Positions 55,890-64,000 of a DNA stretch of 64,000 nt are shown one piece after another. The stretch is from assembly GCF_000733935.1 (NCBI RefSeq), contig NZ_JPON01000001.1, forward strand, positions 3,296,501-3,360,500. Reading direction: 5' to 3'. The DNA comes from Methylomarinum vadi (lineage in GTDB: Bacteria > Pseudomonadota > Gammaproteobacteria > Methylococcales > Methylomonadaceae). Position numbers and translations under genes: made by a program. The stretch's first letter is position 1. The number at the start of each line of letters is the position of its first letter. Below the pieces are notes generated by a model, which was not told where the DNA came from, searched no databases, and saw only the letters and a program-made list of their open reading frames with translations.

Positions 55890-55966
55890 GCGCTTGTAGC
55901 TCAGTTGGATAGAGCATCGGCCTTCTAAGCCGAGGGTCGCAGGTTCGAATCCTGCCAAGCGTGCCA
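55890..55966 (+). tRNA. tRNA-Arg (anticodon TCT)
   Basis: Acceptor arms GCGCTTG and CAAGCGT, anticodon loop CTTCTAA between TCGGC and GCCGA, T loop TTCGAAT, and encoded CCA. The first pair is a G-T wobble. It lies six bases after tRNA-Pro, probably cut from one transcript. Confidence 0.96.
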
Positions 55967-55985
55967 TTCTTTTTTGGTTAATAAT

Positions 55986-56062
55986 GGTGAGCGTAGCTCA
56001 GTTGGTAGAGCCCCGGATTGTGATTCCGGTTGTCGTGGGTTCGAGCCCCATCGTTCACCCCA
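55986..56062 (+). tRNA. tRNA-His (anticodon GTG)
   Basis: Acceptor arms GTGAGCG and CGTTCAC with the extra G at the 5' end that marks histidine tRNA; anticodon loop TTGTGAT between CCGGA and TCCGG; encoded CCA. Third tRNA of the cluster. Confidence 0.97.
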
Positions 56063-56372
56063 TTATTAATTTAAACGTCAGTAGAGTTGGCGCCTTTATA
56101 AGCCCTGCCGTTGACTGTTTCCTCCTTTTCTGTTTCATCTATTTTCCTGTCCAGGGTCTTCTGAATAAGCTACAACGGTATTCCTCTCTTATTTACCGGC
56201 AGTATTGGTGATTTTGCTTCGGCGTAATAAAGCCGGTCAATATTTGATAAAGTACGCAATTAGTCCGGCCATTTGTTTAATGGGTAATGCAAAAGATTCA
56301 AGGCAAAGCAGGGTTCGTGGCCGCAGATTCTTCGCCTCGAATGCCCTGTTTTGGTTTGTAAGCCTTGCCCCT
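56063..56372. other. Intergenic stretch between tRNA-His and pyrD
   Basis: I see no convincing gene in these 310 bases. Short imperfect complementary stretches (CAGGG...CCCTG at about 56307-56353) might end the transcripts from both sides. Otherwise nothing notable. Confidence 0.35.
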
Positions 56373-57386
56373 TTAAAGACTTCTTAAAATATCTTCCAGC
56401 AATTGCGGGCCTTTATAGATCAGGCCGCTATAAATTTGTACCAGGCTGGCGCCGGCTGCTAATTTTTCCTGTGCGTCGTCGGCGCTCAAAATTCCGCCGG
56501 CGGCGATGATCGGCAATTGGTTGCTCAGTTCGCTAGCCAGTTTCTTAACGACCAGGGTCGAGCTTTCCATGACCGGGGCGCCGCTGAGTCCGCCGGCCTC
56601 GTCGGCATGGCGATGGCCCCGGATCTTGTCCCTGGCGATGGTGGTGTTGGTGGCGATGACGCCGTCGATGGCGAATTCCTTCAGCAGGTTTGCGATATGG
56701 GTAATTTCCTCGTCGTTCAGGTCGGGAGCGATCTTGACGACAAGTGGCGTATATTTGTCGTGTTGTTGTTGCAGTTTGCCCTGTTCCTCCTTCAAGACCG
56801 ACAGCAATTTCTTGATCTCGTCGCCTTGTTGCAGCTGACGCAGATTTTTCGTGTTGGGGGAGGAGATGTTGATCGTGATGTAACTGGCCACTGGATAGCT
56901 TTTGCGCAGGCCGACCAGATAGTCTTCTCTGGCGTTCTCGATCGGCGTATCGAAATTCTTGCCGATGTTGATGCCCAGAACACCGTTATATGTGCATCGC
57001 TCAACCTGATGCACTAAATGATCGATGCCGGCATTGTTGAAGCCCATGCGATTGATGATGGCTTGATGTTCCGGAAGTCTGAACAGCCGCGGCTTGGGAT
57101 TGCCCGGTTGCGGTCTGGGCGTGACGGTGCCGATTTCGATAAAACCGAAACCCAAATCGGCCAGGGCGTCGATATAATCGCCGTTTTTGTCCATGCCGGC
57201 GGCCAGTCCCACCGGATTTTTGAAATTCAGTCCCATCACAGTCACCGGCTTGTCGGTCGTTCTCGCCTTGCTGATCGCCGACAAGCCGGTCCGGTAGGCG
57301 ATATCGAGCATTTTTAGCGTGACTTCATGCGCTGTTTCCGGATCCAATGCAAACAGGAAAGGGCGCAGCAGGGGATATGTGTTCAT
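56373..57386 (-). CDS. pyrD: Dihydroorotate dehydrogenase (quinone), class 2
   Basis: The 337-residue flavoprotein has the class 2 N-terminal membrane-associated helix (about 1-40) and the barrel with NPVGLAAGMDKNGD near 57, NRMGFNNAG near 111, the catalytic Ser region NISSPNTKNLR near 173 and GGILSADDAQEKLAAGA near 295. It oxidises dihydroorotate to orotate and passes electrons to quinone in pyrimidine synthesis. It is 9 bases downstream of thiO; both may be co-transcribed. Confidence 0.97.
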   Translation of the reverse strand: MNTYPLLRPFLFALDPETAHEVTLKMLDIAYRTGLSAISKARTTDKPVTVMGLNFKNPVGLAAGMDKNGDYIDALADLGFGFIEIGTVTPRPQPGNPKPRLFRLPEHQAIINRMGFNNAGIDHLVHQVERCTYNGVLGINIGKNFDTPIENAREDYLVGLRKSYPVASYITINISSPNTKNLRQLQQGDEIKKLLSVLKEEQGKLQQQHDKYTPLVVKIAPDLNDEEITHIANLLKEFAIDGVIATNTTIARDKIRGHRHADEAGGLSGAPVMESSTLVVKKLASELSNQLPIIAAGGILSADDAQEKLAAGASLVQIYSGLIYKGPQLLEDILRSL

Positions 57387-57395
57387 GATATTCGC

Positions 57396-58487
57396 TCAAG
57401 GGTTGATTTGATAAGGAGCCGGGTCCACGGCCGGCGTTTTATGTAAAATCAGGTCGCTCAGCAAGCGGGCCGATGCCGGTCCCATGACCAGGCCGTTACG
57501 GAAATGGCCGGCATTGATGTACAGGTTGTCGAGGGCCGGATGGCGGCCGATATAGGGCACGCCTTCCTTCGTGCCCGGCCGGAGTCCGGCCCAATGGGCG
57601 ACGACCGGAAATTCCCGCAAGGCCGGAAACAATTCGGTGGCGAAGCGGTAAAGCTGGCTTTTGGCTTGGTCGGTGGTTTCTTTCGCGAAACCTTGTTGTT
57701 CCACCGTGCTGCCGGCGAGGATGTTGCCGTCGCGGCGCGGAATCAAATATTGGTCGCCATCCAATACCATGTGAGGCAGCGTATCGGGACGGGCGGCAAA
57801 CAACAGCATCTGCCCTTTGACCGGTTTGATGTCAATGGCTTGCCGCAGGCCAGGAAGCAGATCGCTTAATAGCTGATCGGTCCAGGCCCCGGCCGCGATG
57901 ATTAGTTTGTCGGTGGCGATGGCTTCATGCCGGGTTTTGACGGCCCCGACGGTGTGTTGACCGGTCTCGATGCCGGTTATTTCGCAGTGTTCGATCATGC
58001 GAACGCCGCTGTTCAGCAGATAAGCCTTGAGCGATTTCAATAAGCGCGGGTTGCGGGCTTGGGCTATTTGCGGCAGCCATAGCGGATTTTCCGTTTGCGT
58101 GTTTAGATTGCTGAAGAACGCCTCGCCAGGCGTGTGATAGGCTATTTTGCTGTTCTCGCACCACGCGATCGCCTCGGAAATATCGGGCGTCTTGCAGATC
58201 AATAAGCCGCAATCGTACCATTCCGGGTCGATGCCGGTGGCTTCGAGCAGTTCGCGGGACAGGGTAGGGTATCTCCGTAAGCTGTCCAGCACCAAATCGG
58301 TGATCGCTTGCGCCTGTCGCCATGGGTACAGCGGCAGTAGGATGCCGCCGCCGGCCCAGGACGATTCCTGGCCGGCGCGGGATTTGTCGAGAATGGTGAC
58401 CGTGCAGCCGGCTTGTGCCAGTTCCTTGGCCGTGAGCAGGCCGTTGATGCCGGCGCCGATGATGGTGATGTCTGCAGAGTGTTTCAT
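57396..58487 (-). CDS. thiO: Glycine oxidase ThiO
   Basis: The 363-residue FAD-dependent DAO-family enzyme has the dinucleotide motif IIGAGINGLLTAKE near 10 and the C-terminal FAD-contact region GHFRNGLVMGPASA near 330. ThiO turns glycine into iminoglycine for the thiazole of thiamine, or acts as a general glycine oxidase. No other thi gene is next to it, so the role in thiamine is a family inference. Start at ATG 58487. Confidence 0.88.
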   Translation of the reverse strand: MKHSADITIIGAGINGLLTAKELAQAGCTVTILDKSRAGQESSWAGGGILLPLYPWRQAQAITDLVLDSLRRYPTLSRELLEATGIDPEWYDCGLLICKTPDISEAIAWCENSKIAYHTPGEAFFSNLNTQTENPLWLPQIAQARNPRLLKSLKAYLLNSGVRMIEHCEITGIETGQHTVGAVKTRHEAIATDKLIIAAGAWTDQLLSDLLPGLRQAIDIKPVKGQMLLFAARPDTLPHMVLDGDQYLIPRRDGNILAGSTVEQQGFAKETTDQAKSQLYRFATELFPALREFPVVAHWAGLRPGTKEGVPYIGRHPALDNLYINAGHFRNGLVMGPASARLLSDLILHKTPAVDPAPYQINP

Positions 58488-58989
58488 TTATTAGGCTTGG
58501 TTGAAGGGTTGTCAATCCGAGGATTTGGTCAATCATGAGCCGCAGAGAAAAACGCAGTACCCGGTAATCGGCTTGGTGCTTGTGCCGGTTTTTCGAGTGT
58601 CGATCTTTTCGGCAGCGCTTGGCCGCAAATGCTGGCGCTTAGTGCGTCCGGCGAAAGAGTTATGGAGTCTAAAGAGTGTCGCCGCCCAAATCCTGTGAAA
58701 GAATCGTCGGTTATTTTAAGGTAAATCGGGTCGGAAATGGAAAAAACGTGAGCTGGTTACGTTTGTCGCTTAAATGGTAAACGGGTTGTTGTTTTTTTTT
58801 AACAATCTCTTGTATTAGTTTATTAATATGCTATATGTTATTGATAAATAATAGCTGAAAAAAAATAAAAAAATATTCTTAAAACTTGTATGGAAGTGGA
58901 ATTGCTGCTATTATTGCCACCGTGTATAAATTCTGTGTTGTATAACAGCAAATACAGTTTGATAACAACAACCTCTTGAGGGGGAATCA
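58488..58989. promoter_or_regulatory. Long AT-rich region between thiO and the outer-membrane protein
   Basis: No gene is seen. The right half is AT-rich (poly-A and poly-T runs at about 58785-58880) and carries a strong promoter at 58901-58929. I looked for a thiamine riboswitch upstream of thiO and did not find its conserved CTGAGA core. Confidence 0.45.
58901..58929 (+). promoter_or_regulatory. Promoter of the outer-membrane protein gene
   Basis: TTGCTG at 58901 and TATAAA at 58924 are 17 bases apart, 61 bases ahead of the start codon, below an A/T-rich stretch that could act as an UP element. Confidence 0.6.
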
Positions 58990-59901
58990 ATGACTCTAAA
59001 TAAAACAAGAATAGCGCTGGGCGTAGCCGCAGCGACAGTAACAATGGCCGGTGCGATGGTTTCTCCACAAGCGGCTGCACATTCCAAAGCCGAACGCGTT
59101 GCAGATGCCACCGCGAAAAAAACCGATGCGTTGGAAATGCAAGTCAAACAAATGGCGGCGATGATGGAAGCGATGCAGGCCGAATTGAGCCGCGTCAAAG
59201 CCGCTTCCGCCAATGCGGCAGCTTCAAATACCGCGAAAGTCCAGGAGCTGGATCAATGGATGGCGTCGGTTAAGAGCGCGCCGGTCCATGTCGCGACCAA
59301 AGACCATGTCTTCTCCGTACGCGGCGGTTGGATGCATTTCAACGACAACCGTGGTTCGACTAGAACTGTTGCTAATACCGGTTTCGGTGAAGACGTGCTG
59401 ACCAGTGAAGCGGATAAAGACGCCTTCTACTATGGCGGCGCGATCGATTTCAACATGAACAATGACTTGTTCGGTCTGATGGATGATACGTCTTTCGGCA
59501 TCGAATTGGGTCTTGAATATGCTGAAATAGCCCAAAGAAAACAAAATGGTTTCGAAACAGTTGCGTCTGCAGCTACGGGATTAAATTTAACAGGCGTTCA
59601 GCAATCGGTAACAGTTAACCAATTAAGAATCAGTGCCTCTCCAAAAATCAAATTCATGCACGGCAGCAAATTCCGTCCTTGGTTGATTCCGGTCGGTTTG
59701 GACATGAATATCATCAGCCCGCCATCTGATGCGGTAACCGTCTTGAACACCGGCATGCAGTTCGGCGCCGGTGCCGAGTACGAAGTTTTCGACGGTATCT
59801 TGATCGGTGCGGACGGCCGTTACCATCACACCTTTGACGATGTCGACGGCGTCGACACCGACGGTTTCACGCTGGGCGGTTCGATCGGTTTCAAATTCTA
59901 A
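58990..59901 (+). CDS. Outer-membrane beta-barrel protein with coiled-coil stalk
   Basis: The 303-residue protein has a signal peptide (cleavage after about residue 30), a coiled coil (about 31-85, ADATAKKTDALEMQVKQMAAM) and a beta-barrel (about 95-303) ending in F-K-F, as in outer-membrane proteins that need a terminal aromatic residue. It resembles the Lpg1974/major-outer-membrane-protein types. The strong promoter and good GAGGGGG ribosome-binding site suggest high expression. Likely a porin-like protein; substrate unknown. Confidence 0.8.
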   Translation: MTLNKTRIALGVAAATVTMAGAMVSPQAAAHSKAERVADATAKKTDALEMQVKQMAAMMEAMQAELSRVKAASANAAASNTAKVQELDQWMASVKSAPVHVATKDHVFSVRGGWMHFNDNRGSTRTVANTGFGEDVLTSEADKDAFYYGGAIDFNMNNDLFGLMDDTSFGIELGLEYAEIAQRKQNGFETVASAATGLNLTGVQQSVTVNQLRISASPKIKFMHGSKFRPWLIPVGLDMNIISPPSDAVTVLNTGMQFGAGAEYEVFDGILIGADGRYHHTFDDVDGVDTDGFTLGGSIGFKF

Positions 59902-59921
59902 GATTCTTTCATCTTAACGAA

Positions 59922-59959
59922 ACCCGAAAAGGGGAGGCTGGCGGCCTTCCCTTTTTTTA
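59922..59959 (+). terminator. Terminator after the outer-membrane protein gene
   Basis: GGGGAGGC pairs with GCCTTCCC (one wobble), followed by seven T, about 30 bases past the stop. Confidence 0.85.
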
Positions 59960-60023
59960 TGTCTGAAAAAAGCTAGCGGTTCGGGGTAAAATAAAATCTT
60001 AGACCGAATCTTGTTGTCAACGC

Positions 60024-60992
60024 ATGAAGCCTTTATACCCCGAAATCGAACCGTTCCATTCTTTTCTGCTCGAAACCGACAGCGTGCATCGGGTCTATGT
60101 CGAACAATGCGGCAATCCGCAAGGTTTTCCGGTCATTTTTCTGCACGGCGGCCCGTGTTCCGGTTGCCGCCCCGACCATCGTCGTTTTTTCGATCCCGAA
60201 CGCTATCACATCATCCTGATGGACCAGCGCGGCTGCGGGCGCTCGCTGCCGTTCGGCGAATTGCAGGACAACACCACGCAGGATTTGATCGACGATATGG
60301 AGCGCATTCGCCGGCAATTGCATATCGAGCGCTGGTTGTTGTTCGGCGGTTCCTGGGGCGGGGCGCTGGCCTTGCTCTATGCCCAGCAGCACCGGGAACG
60401 GGTGATTGGAATGATCATTCGCGGCGTGTTTCTGGCGCGCAGCAAGGACCTGGATTGGTTCGTCAAGGACGGCGCCGGAAGAATTTATCCGGAATTGTGG
60501 GAGGCGTTGGTAGAAAGCGTTCCGGAATCCGGACGGAAGCATTTGCTGCCCGCTTTGTGCGACACGATTTTCGGCGACGATGAAGTGGGCAAAAGACGGG
60601 TGACGCGGGCCTGGATGGCCTGGGGCGGACAAACGGCATTGGGCTCGGGCTATCGGCCGGAGAATGAACCCGAGCATATCACCGAGAAGATGGTTCGACA
60701 GATGCGCATGGAAATGCATTACGCTAAAAACCGTTATTTCGTCGCGGAGAACCAGATTCTGAAGAATTGCGGGGTGCTGCAGGACGTGCCGACGGTCATC
60801 GTACACGGCCGCAACGATATGGTTTGTCCGCTGGAGTCCGGTTACAGGCTGGCCCAAGCCTTGCCGGCGGCGGAATATGTCGTCTTGCCGAATGCCGGTC
60901 ATGTCGCCCAGGGCGAGGAAATGGTCGACGCCTTGGTGGCGGCGACCGATAAAATGCTGGCGCTTTGCACTAACGGAAATACTCGTGAATAA
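60024..60992 (+). CDS. pip: Proline iminopeptidase
   Basis: The 322-residue alpha/beta hydrolase matches family S33: oxyanion motif HGGPCSG near 41 (most Pip enzymes have HGGPG), nucleophile S110 in GGSWGG, and the acid and base in HGRNDMV and NAGHVAQG. It removes N-terminal proline from peptides in the cytoplasm. It overlaps ubiX by eight bases. Length is normal for the family. Confidence 0.94.
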   Translation: MKPLYPEIEPFHSFLLETDSVHRVYVEQCGNPQGFPVIFLHGGPCSGCRPDHRRFFDPERYHIILMDQRGCGRSLPFGELQDNTTQDLIDDMERIRRQLHIERWLLFGGSWGGALALLYAQQHRERVIGMIIRGVFLARSKDLDWFVKDGAGRIYPELWEALVESVPESGRKHLLPALCDTIFGDDEVGKRRVTRAWMAWGGQTALGSGYRPENEPEHITEKMVRQMRMEMHYAKNRYFVAENQILKNCGVLQDVPTVIVHGRNDMVCPLESGYRLAQALPAAEYVVLPNAGHVAQGEEMVDALVAATDKMLALCTNGNTRE

Positions 60993-61572
60993 GCAAAAAA
61001 AACGTCTGGTTATCGCAATGACCGGCGCGACCGGCGCCATTTACGGGGTCAGAATGCTGCAGGTTTTACAACATCAGGACGATTGGGAAGCCCATTTAGT
61101 CATTTCCTCGGCCGGCCTGGTCAATTTGAAATATGAACTGGAGATGGAGCGGGCGGAATTGTATGCCTTGGCTGACGTGACCCACGGCATCAACGATATC
61201 GCCTCCTGTATCGCCAGCGGCTCGTTCAAGACCGAAGGCGTGATCGTCGCGCCTTGTTCGATGAAAACCCTGGCCGCGATCGCCCACGGCTTCGGCGATA
61301 ACTTGATTTCCCGAGCCGCCGATGTGGCCCTGAAAGAACGGCGCAAGGTCGTGCTCATGCCGCGGGAAACGCCGCTGAATCTGGCCCATATCCGCAACAT
61401 GGCCGGCGCGACCGAAATGGGCGCGATCATCTATCCGCCCATGCCGGCTTTTTACAACAAGACCGACTCGCTGAGAGCGATGGTTGACGAGGGGGTCGGC
61501 CGCATCCTCGATATGTATGGAATAGATACCGGATTGTTTAAGGAATGGAACGGATTATATACTCATAGTTAA
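60985..61572 (+). CDS. ubiX: Flavin prenyltransferase UbiX
   Basis: I take GTG 60985 as the start (195 residues), which keeps the conserved N-terminal strand KRLVIAMTGATGAIYGVRML; a later ATG would cut through it. The motif PCSMKTLAAIAHG near 89 and REANL-like RETPLNL near 125 bind FMN and dimethylallyl phosphate. UbiX makes prenylated FMN for the UbiD decarboxylase in ubiquinone synthesis. The gene overlaps pip by eight bases. Confidence 0.95.
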   Translation: MNKQKKRLVIAMTGATGAIYGVRMLQVLQHQDDWEAHLVISSAGLVNLKYELEMERAELYALADVTHGINDIASCIASGSFKTEGVIVAPCSMKTLAAIAHGFGDNLISRAADVALKERRKVVLMPRETPLNLAHIRNMAGATEMGAIIYPPMPAFYNKTDSLRAMVDEGVGRILDMYGIDTGLFKEWNGLYTHS

Positions 61573-61624
61573 TGAAATTTCGGCACAGGGGCGTCTATCA
61601 GAGGACGCCGTAAATCCTTCCATG

Positions 61625-61658
61625 GAGGTTTCGACAGCATCCATGCTGTCGAAACCTC
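61625..61658. repeat. Perfect 16-base palindrome
   Basis: GAGGTTTCGACAGCAT pairs perfectly with ATGCTGTCGAAACCTC across a 2-base centre. It is likely a dispersed intergenic element and also a very stable RNA hairpin; no T tract follows. Confidence 0.7.
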
Positions 61659-61741
61659 TGCTAAACTCCCCTGTACCGCCTTGGATAAATGCCAAAGTTC
61701 GAAGTGCGAGCAGTAGAGTTTGTAATTGACTCCGTAGCAGG

Positions 61742-61766
61742 GGCGGACTTTGTTTGAAAGTCCGCC
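61742..61766. repeat. Hairpin between ubiX and pyrC
   Basis: GGCGGACTTT and AAAGTCCGCC pair perfectly around a 5-base loop, between convergent genes. Terminator-like but without a T tract. Confidence 0.5.
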
Positions 61767-61800
61767 TGCCGCATTAAGGATTTGATGGAGTGGGTACCGT

Positions 61801-62835
61801 TTATTCCATGAATTTCCAGCTCAACTGTTCCCCCGCTTTCAAGGGCGTGATGTCGACGTCACCCTGCCGATAGTGTTCGGGTACTTGCCAGGGTTGTTTT
61901 TCCAGCGTGACGGTTTTCTGGTTTCGAGGCAGGCGGTAAAAATCGGCGCCGTAAAAGCTGGCGAAGCCTTCCAGTTTGTCCAGGGAATTTTCTTTCTCGA
62001 AGACTTCGGCATACAGTTCCAAAGCGGCATGGGCGCTGTAACAGCCGGCGCAGCCGCAGGCGTTTTCTTTCGAGTGCGTTGGATGAGGAGCGCTGTCGGT
62101 GCCGAGGAAGAATTTCGGGTTGCCGCTGGTGGCGGCTTTGACCAGAGCCAAGCGGTGATGTTCGCGCTTGATAATCGGCAGGCAATAATGATGCGGGCGT
62201 ATGCCGCCGGCCAGAATCGCATTGCGGTTAAACAGGAGATGTTGCGGCGTGATCGTCGCGGCGACATTGGCCGAGGCTTCGGTGACGAACTGCACGGCTT
62301 CCTCGGTGGTCAGATGCTCGACGACGATGCGCAGTGCCGGAAACCGGCGCACTATCCGGCTGAGGTTTTGTTCCAGAAAGATTTTTTCCCGGTCGAAAAT
62401 GTCGTATTGGTCGGCCGTCACTTCGCCGTGAATCAATAACGGGACTTGATGTTTTTCCATCGCTTCCAATAACGGAAAAATACCGTCCAGATGGGATACG
62501 CCGGAATCGGAGTTGGTCGTGGCTCCGGCCGGGTAGAGCTTGAAGGCGTAAACATGTTGCGACTCGGCGACTTTTTGCACTGCCCCAATCGGGGTGTTAT
62601 CGGTCAAATAGAGCGTCATCAGCGGATTGAATTCGCTGCCTTCCGGTAACGCCGCCAGAATTTCAGCACGGTAATCCAGTGCGGCACTAACGCTAGTGAC
62701 TGGCGGTCTCAGGTTGGGCATGATGATGGCCCGGCCGAATTGACGCGCCGTATGGCCGATGACCAGGCGGAGAATCTTTCCGTTTCTGACATGCAAATGC
62801 CAGTCGTCGGGCTGGGTAAGCGTTATTTTATCCAT
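61801..62835 (-). CDS. pyrC: Dihydroorotase (class II, homodimeric)
   Basis: The 344-residue amidohydrolase carries the zinc ligands HLHVR at 13-17, the carbamylated Lys in FKLYPAGATTNS near 99, the metal-binding HGEVT near 135, and a downstream Asp in GTDSAPH near 247. It closes carbamoyl-aspartate to dihydroorotate, the step before PyrD. Length and layout match the short type found in gammaproteobacteria. The gene is divergent from the zinc-ribbon gene. Confidence 0.97.
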   Translation of the reverse strand: MDKITLTQPDDWHLHVRNGKILRLVIGHTARQFGRAIIMPNLRPPVTSVSAALDYRAEILAALPEGSEFNPLMTLYLTDNTPIGAVQKVAESQHVYAFKLYPAGATTNSDSGVSHLDGIFPLLEAMEKHQVPLLIHGEVTADQYDIFDREKIFLEQNLSRIVRRFPALRIVVEHLTTEEAVQFVTEASANVAATITPQHLLFNRNAILAGGIRPHHYCLPIIKREHHRLALVKAATSGNPKFFLGTDSAPHPTHSKENACGCAGCYSAHAALELYAEVFEKENSLDKLEGFASFYGADFYRLPRNQKTVTLEKQPWQVPEHYRQGDVDITPLKAGEQLSWKFME

Positions 62836-62941
62836 TGTCTCGGGTTTTCGATTAAAATAGTCCGTTATTCTATAGAAGGGTCTTGAAAAAACAAATTCCG
62901 CCCCTATTTATTGATTTATTTGTTTTTTATGGGAGAGGCAC

Positions 62942-63211
62942 ATGCCTATTTACGAATACCAATGTGAAGCTTGCGGTCACGAGCATGAAGCATTGCAGAA
63001 AATCAGCGATGCGCCGTTAATGGTTTGTCCGGCCTGTAACGAGCCGGAATTGAAAAAGAAAATATCGGCGGCCGGTTTCCGCTTGAAAGGCGGCGGCTGG
63101 TATGAAACCGATTTCAAAAGCGGCACCAAGAAAAACGTCGCCGGCGAGAGCTCGGCGCCGGCCAGTTCCGGCGGTAGCTGCTGTTCGGGGGGGACCTGCT
63201 CCAGCCACTAA
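62942..63211 (+). CDS. FmdB-family zinc-ribbon protein
   Basis: The 89-residue protein has the zinc ribbon CEACG and CPACNEP (residues about 8-37) starting MPIYEYQC, then a variable Ser/Gly-rich tail ending in Cys residues (GSCCSGGTCSSH). FmdB-type proteins are common upstream of aspS in proteobacteria and may act as regulators; FmdB was linked to formamidase/amidase regulation in Methylophilus. The Cys-rich tail suggests an extra metal site. GGGAGAGG precedes the ATG. Confidence 0.9.
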   Translation: MPIYEYQCEACGHEHEALQKISDAPLMVCPACNEPELKKKISAAGFRLKGGGWYETDFKSGTKKNVAGESSAPASSGGSCCSGGTCSSH

Positions 63212-63277
63212 CCTTGCACGGTTCGAGCGAAACACGTAAGATCGACAACTTTTTTTGAGTAAACAGAGAACAAGAGT

Positions 63278-64000
63278 ATGCGTACCCACAAGTGCGGAGA
63301 ATTGAATACAAAACATTTAGGCGAAGGGGTTTCATTATGCGGCTGGGTACATCGGCGCAGGGATCATGGCGGTGTCATTTTCATCGATTTGCGCGACCGT
63401 ACCGGCCTGGTGCAGGTGGTGTTCGATCCCGATTCCCCCGATACCTTCCGCATAGCCGAAAGTGTACGCAGCGAATATGTTCTTAGAGTCGAGGGAACGG
63501 TCAGGGAACGTCCCGAAGGCACGATCAACAAAAACATGGGTACCGGCGAGATCGAGGTATTGGTCAGCCAGGTCGAAGTGCTGAACGAGTCGGAAACTCC
63601 GCCGTTCCCATTGGAAAGCGAGATCGAAGTCAACGAGGAAACGCGCTTGCGTTACCGCTATATCGACCTGCGCCGCACCAGCATGCAGAAAAAGATGCGC
63701 ATGCGCCGCGATGTCACGCGTCATTTGCGTCATTTTCTCGATGAAAACGAGTTCTTCGAAATCGAAACGCCGTATCTGACCAAGGCGACGCCGGAAGGGG
63801 CACGCGATTATCTGGTGCCGAGCCGTACCCACGAAAACTCCTTTTTTGCGTTGCCGCAATCGCCGCAATTGTATAAACAGTTGCTGATGATTTCCGGCAT
63901 GGACCGTTATTATCAGGTCGTGCGCTGTTTCCGCGACGAAGACCTGCGCGCGGACCGGCAGCCGGAATTTACTCAGTTGGATATCGAGACTTCCTTCATG
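63278..64000 (+). CDS. aspS: Aspartyl-tRNA synthetase (partial, runs out of window)
   Basis: The start ATG is at 63278, and 241 codons are visible before the window ends. The N-terminal OB-fold anticodon-binding domain (about 1-110; [21 protein letters not shown]) is followed by class II motif 1 and the motif 2 region [16 protein letters not shown] near 218. The frame has no stop. It attaches aspartate to tRNA-Asp. Some bacterial AspRS also charge tRNA-Asn; that cannot be told from the visible part. Confidence 0.97.
   Translation, partial: MRTHKCGELNTKHLGEGVSLCGWVHRRRDHGGVIFIDLRDRTGLVQVVFDPDSPDTFRIAESVRSEYVLRVEGTVRERPEGTINKNMGTGEIEVLVSQVEVLNESETPPFPLESEIEVNEETRLRYRYIDLRRTSMQKKMRMRRDVTRHLRHFLDENEFFEIETPYLTKATPEGARDYLVPSRTHENSFFALPQSPQLYKQLLMISGMDRYYQVVRCFRDEDLRADRQPEFTQLDIETSFM

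Noticed and set aside
55984-56211. A 75-codon frame starting at the tRNA-His gene
   Set aside because: Its start lies inside tRNA-His, and the translation has no recognisable domain.
58488-58700. A thiamine or glycine riboswitch upstream of thiO
   Set aside because: The conserved CTGAGA core of the TPP riboswitch is absent and no glycine aptamer pair is visible.

Overview
The window reads as chromosome of a gammaproteobacterial (type I) methanotroph of the Methylococcaceae/Methylomonadaceae kind. The evidence is a nearly complete set of serine-cycle genes (ftfL, glyA, gckA, mtdA, mdh, hprA, sga, mcl, mtkA, mtkB) beside gammaproteobacterial housekeeping genes (rplM-rpsI, lpxD, pyrC, pyrD, ubiX, aspS), a copper-handling gene cluster and an Rnf complex. 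Genus-level assignment is inference only.

Layout. 1-2415: end of an ntrY-like kinase gene, a degenerate ntrX-type regulator, and rplM-rpsI with promoter and terminator. 2632-8874: a run of small metal-binding/membrane proteins, an HMA-domain protein, a Cu(+)-type P1B ATPase, a UreH/TauE-like membrane protein and an EcsC-family protein. 8904-15732: a glycine-zipper protein, an orphan lpxD behind a membrane/spermidine-synthase fusion gene, a charged secreted protein, a dihaem cytochrome c4, a Nudix hydrolase and a DUF5610-like protein. 15737-26584 (minus strand): rnfB, a very large nifJ-type pyruvate:ferredoxin oxidoreductase, rnfC, rnfD, rnfG, rnfE, rnfA and an NqrM-like assembly protein. 26824-32156: oxaloacetate decarboxylase oadG-oadA-oadB and an SLC13-type permease. 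32505-35459: a mobile region with an integron-cassette-like gene, attC-like sites and an IS91-type element carrying a frameshifted tyrosine recombinase plus HUH transposase. 35596-43903: a hypothetical gene, then ftfL, glyA-gckA-mtdA, mdh and hprA. 44014-49645: AT-richer block of secreted proteins (DsbA-like, PEP-CTERM, thrombospondin-type-3 repeat protein, small charged protein). 49773-54498: sga divergent from mcl-mtkA-mtkB. 54625-64000: RMD1 protein, three tRNAs (Pro, Arg, His), pyrD, thiO, an outer-membrane protein, pip-ubiX, pyrC, an FmdB-type zinc ribbon and the start of aspS.

How the genes fit together. The serine-cycle block interconverts formaldehyde/formate-derived C1 units, glycine, serine, hydroxypyruvate, glycerate, malate and malyl-CoA. 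The neighbouring OAD, NifJ and Rnf genes connect oxaloacetate and pyruvate to ferredoxin and to a sodium or proton gradient. I infer a shared C3/C4 and redox node that would be useful under oxygen limitation. No particulate or soluble methane monooxygenase, PEP carboxylase or fch gene lies in the window.

Three coding regions (the tyrosine recombinase, mdh and the PEP-CTERM gene) are each broken at a homopolymer run and each restored by the same one-base (-1) correction. This is either a sequencing or assembly artefact, or slippage, and matters for anyone using these gene models.
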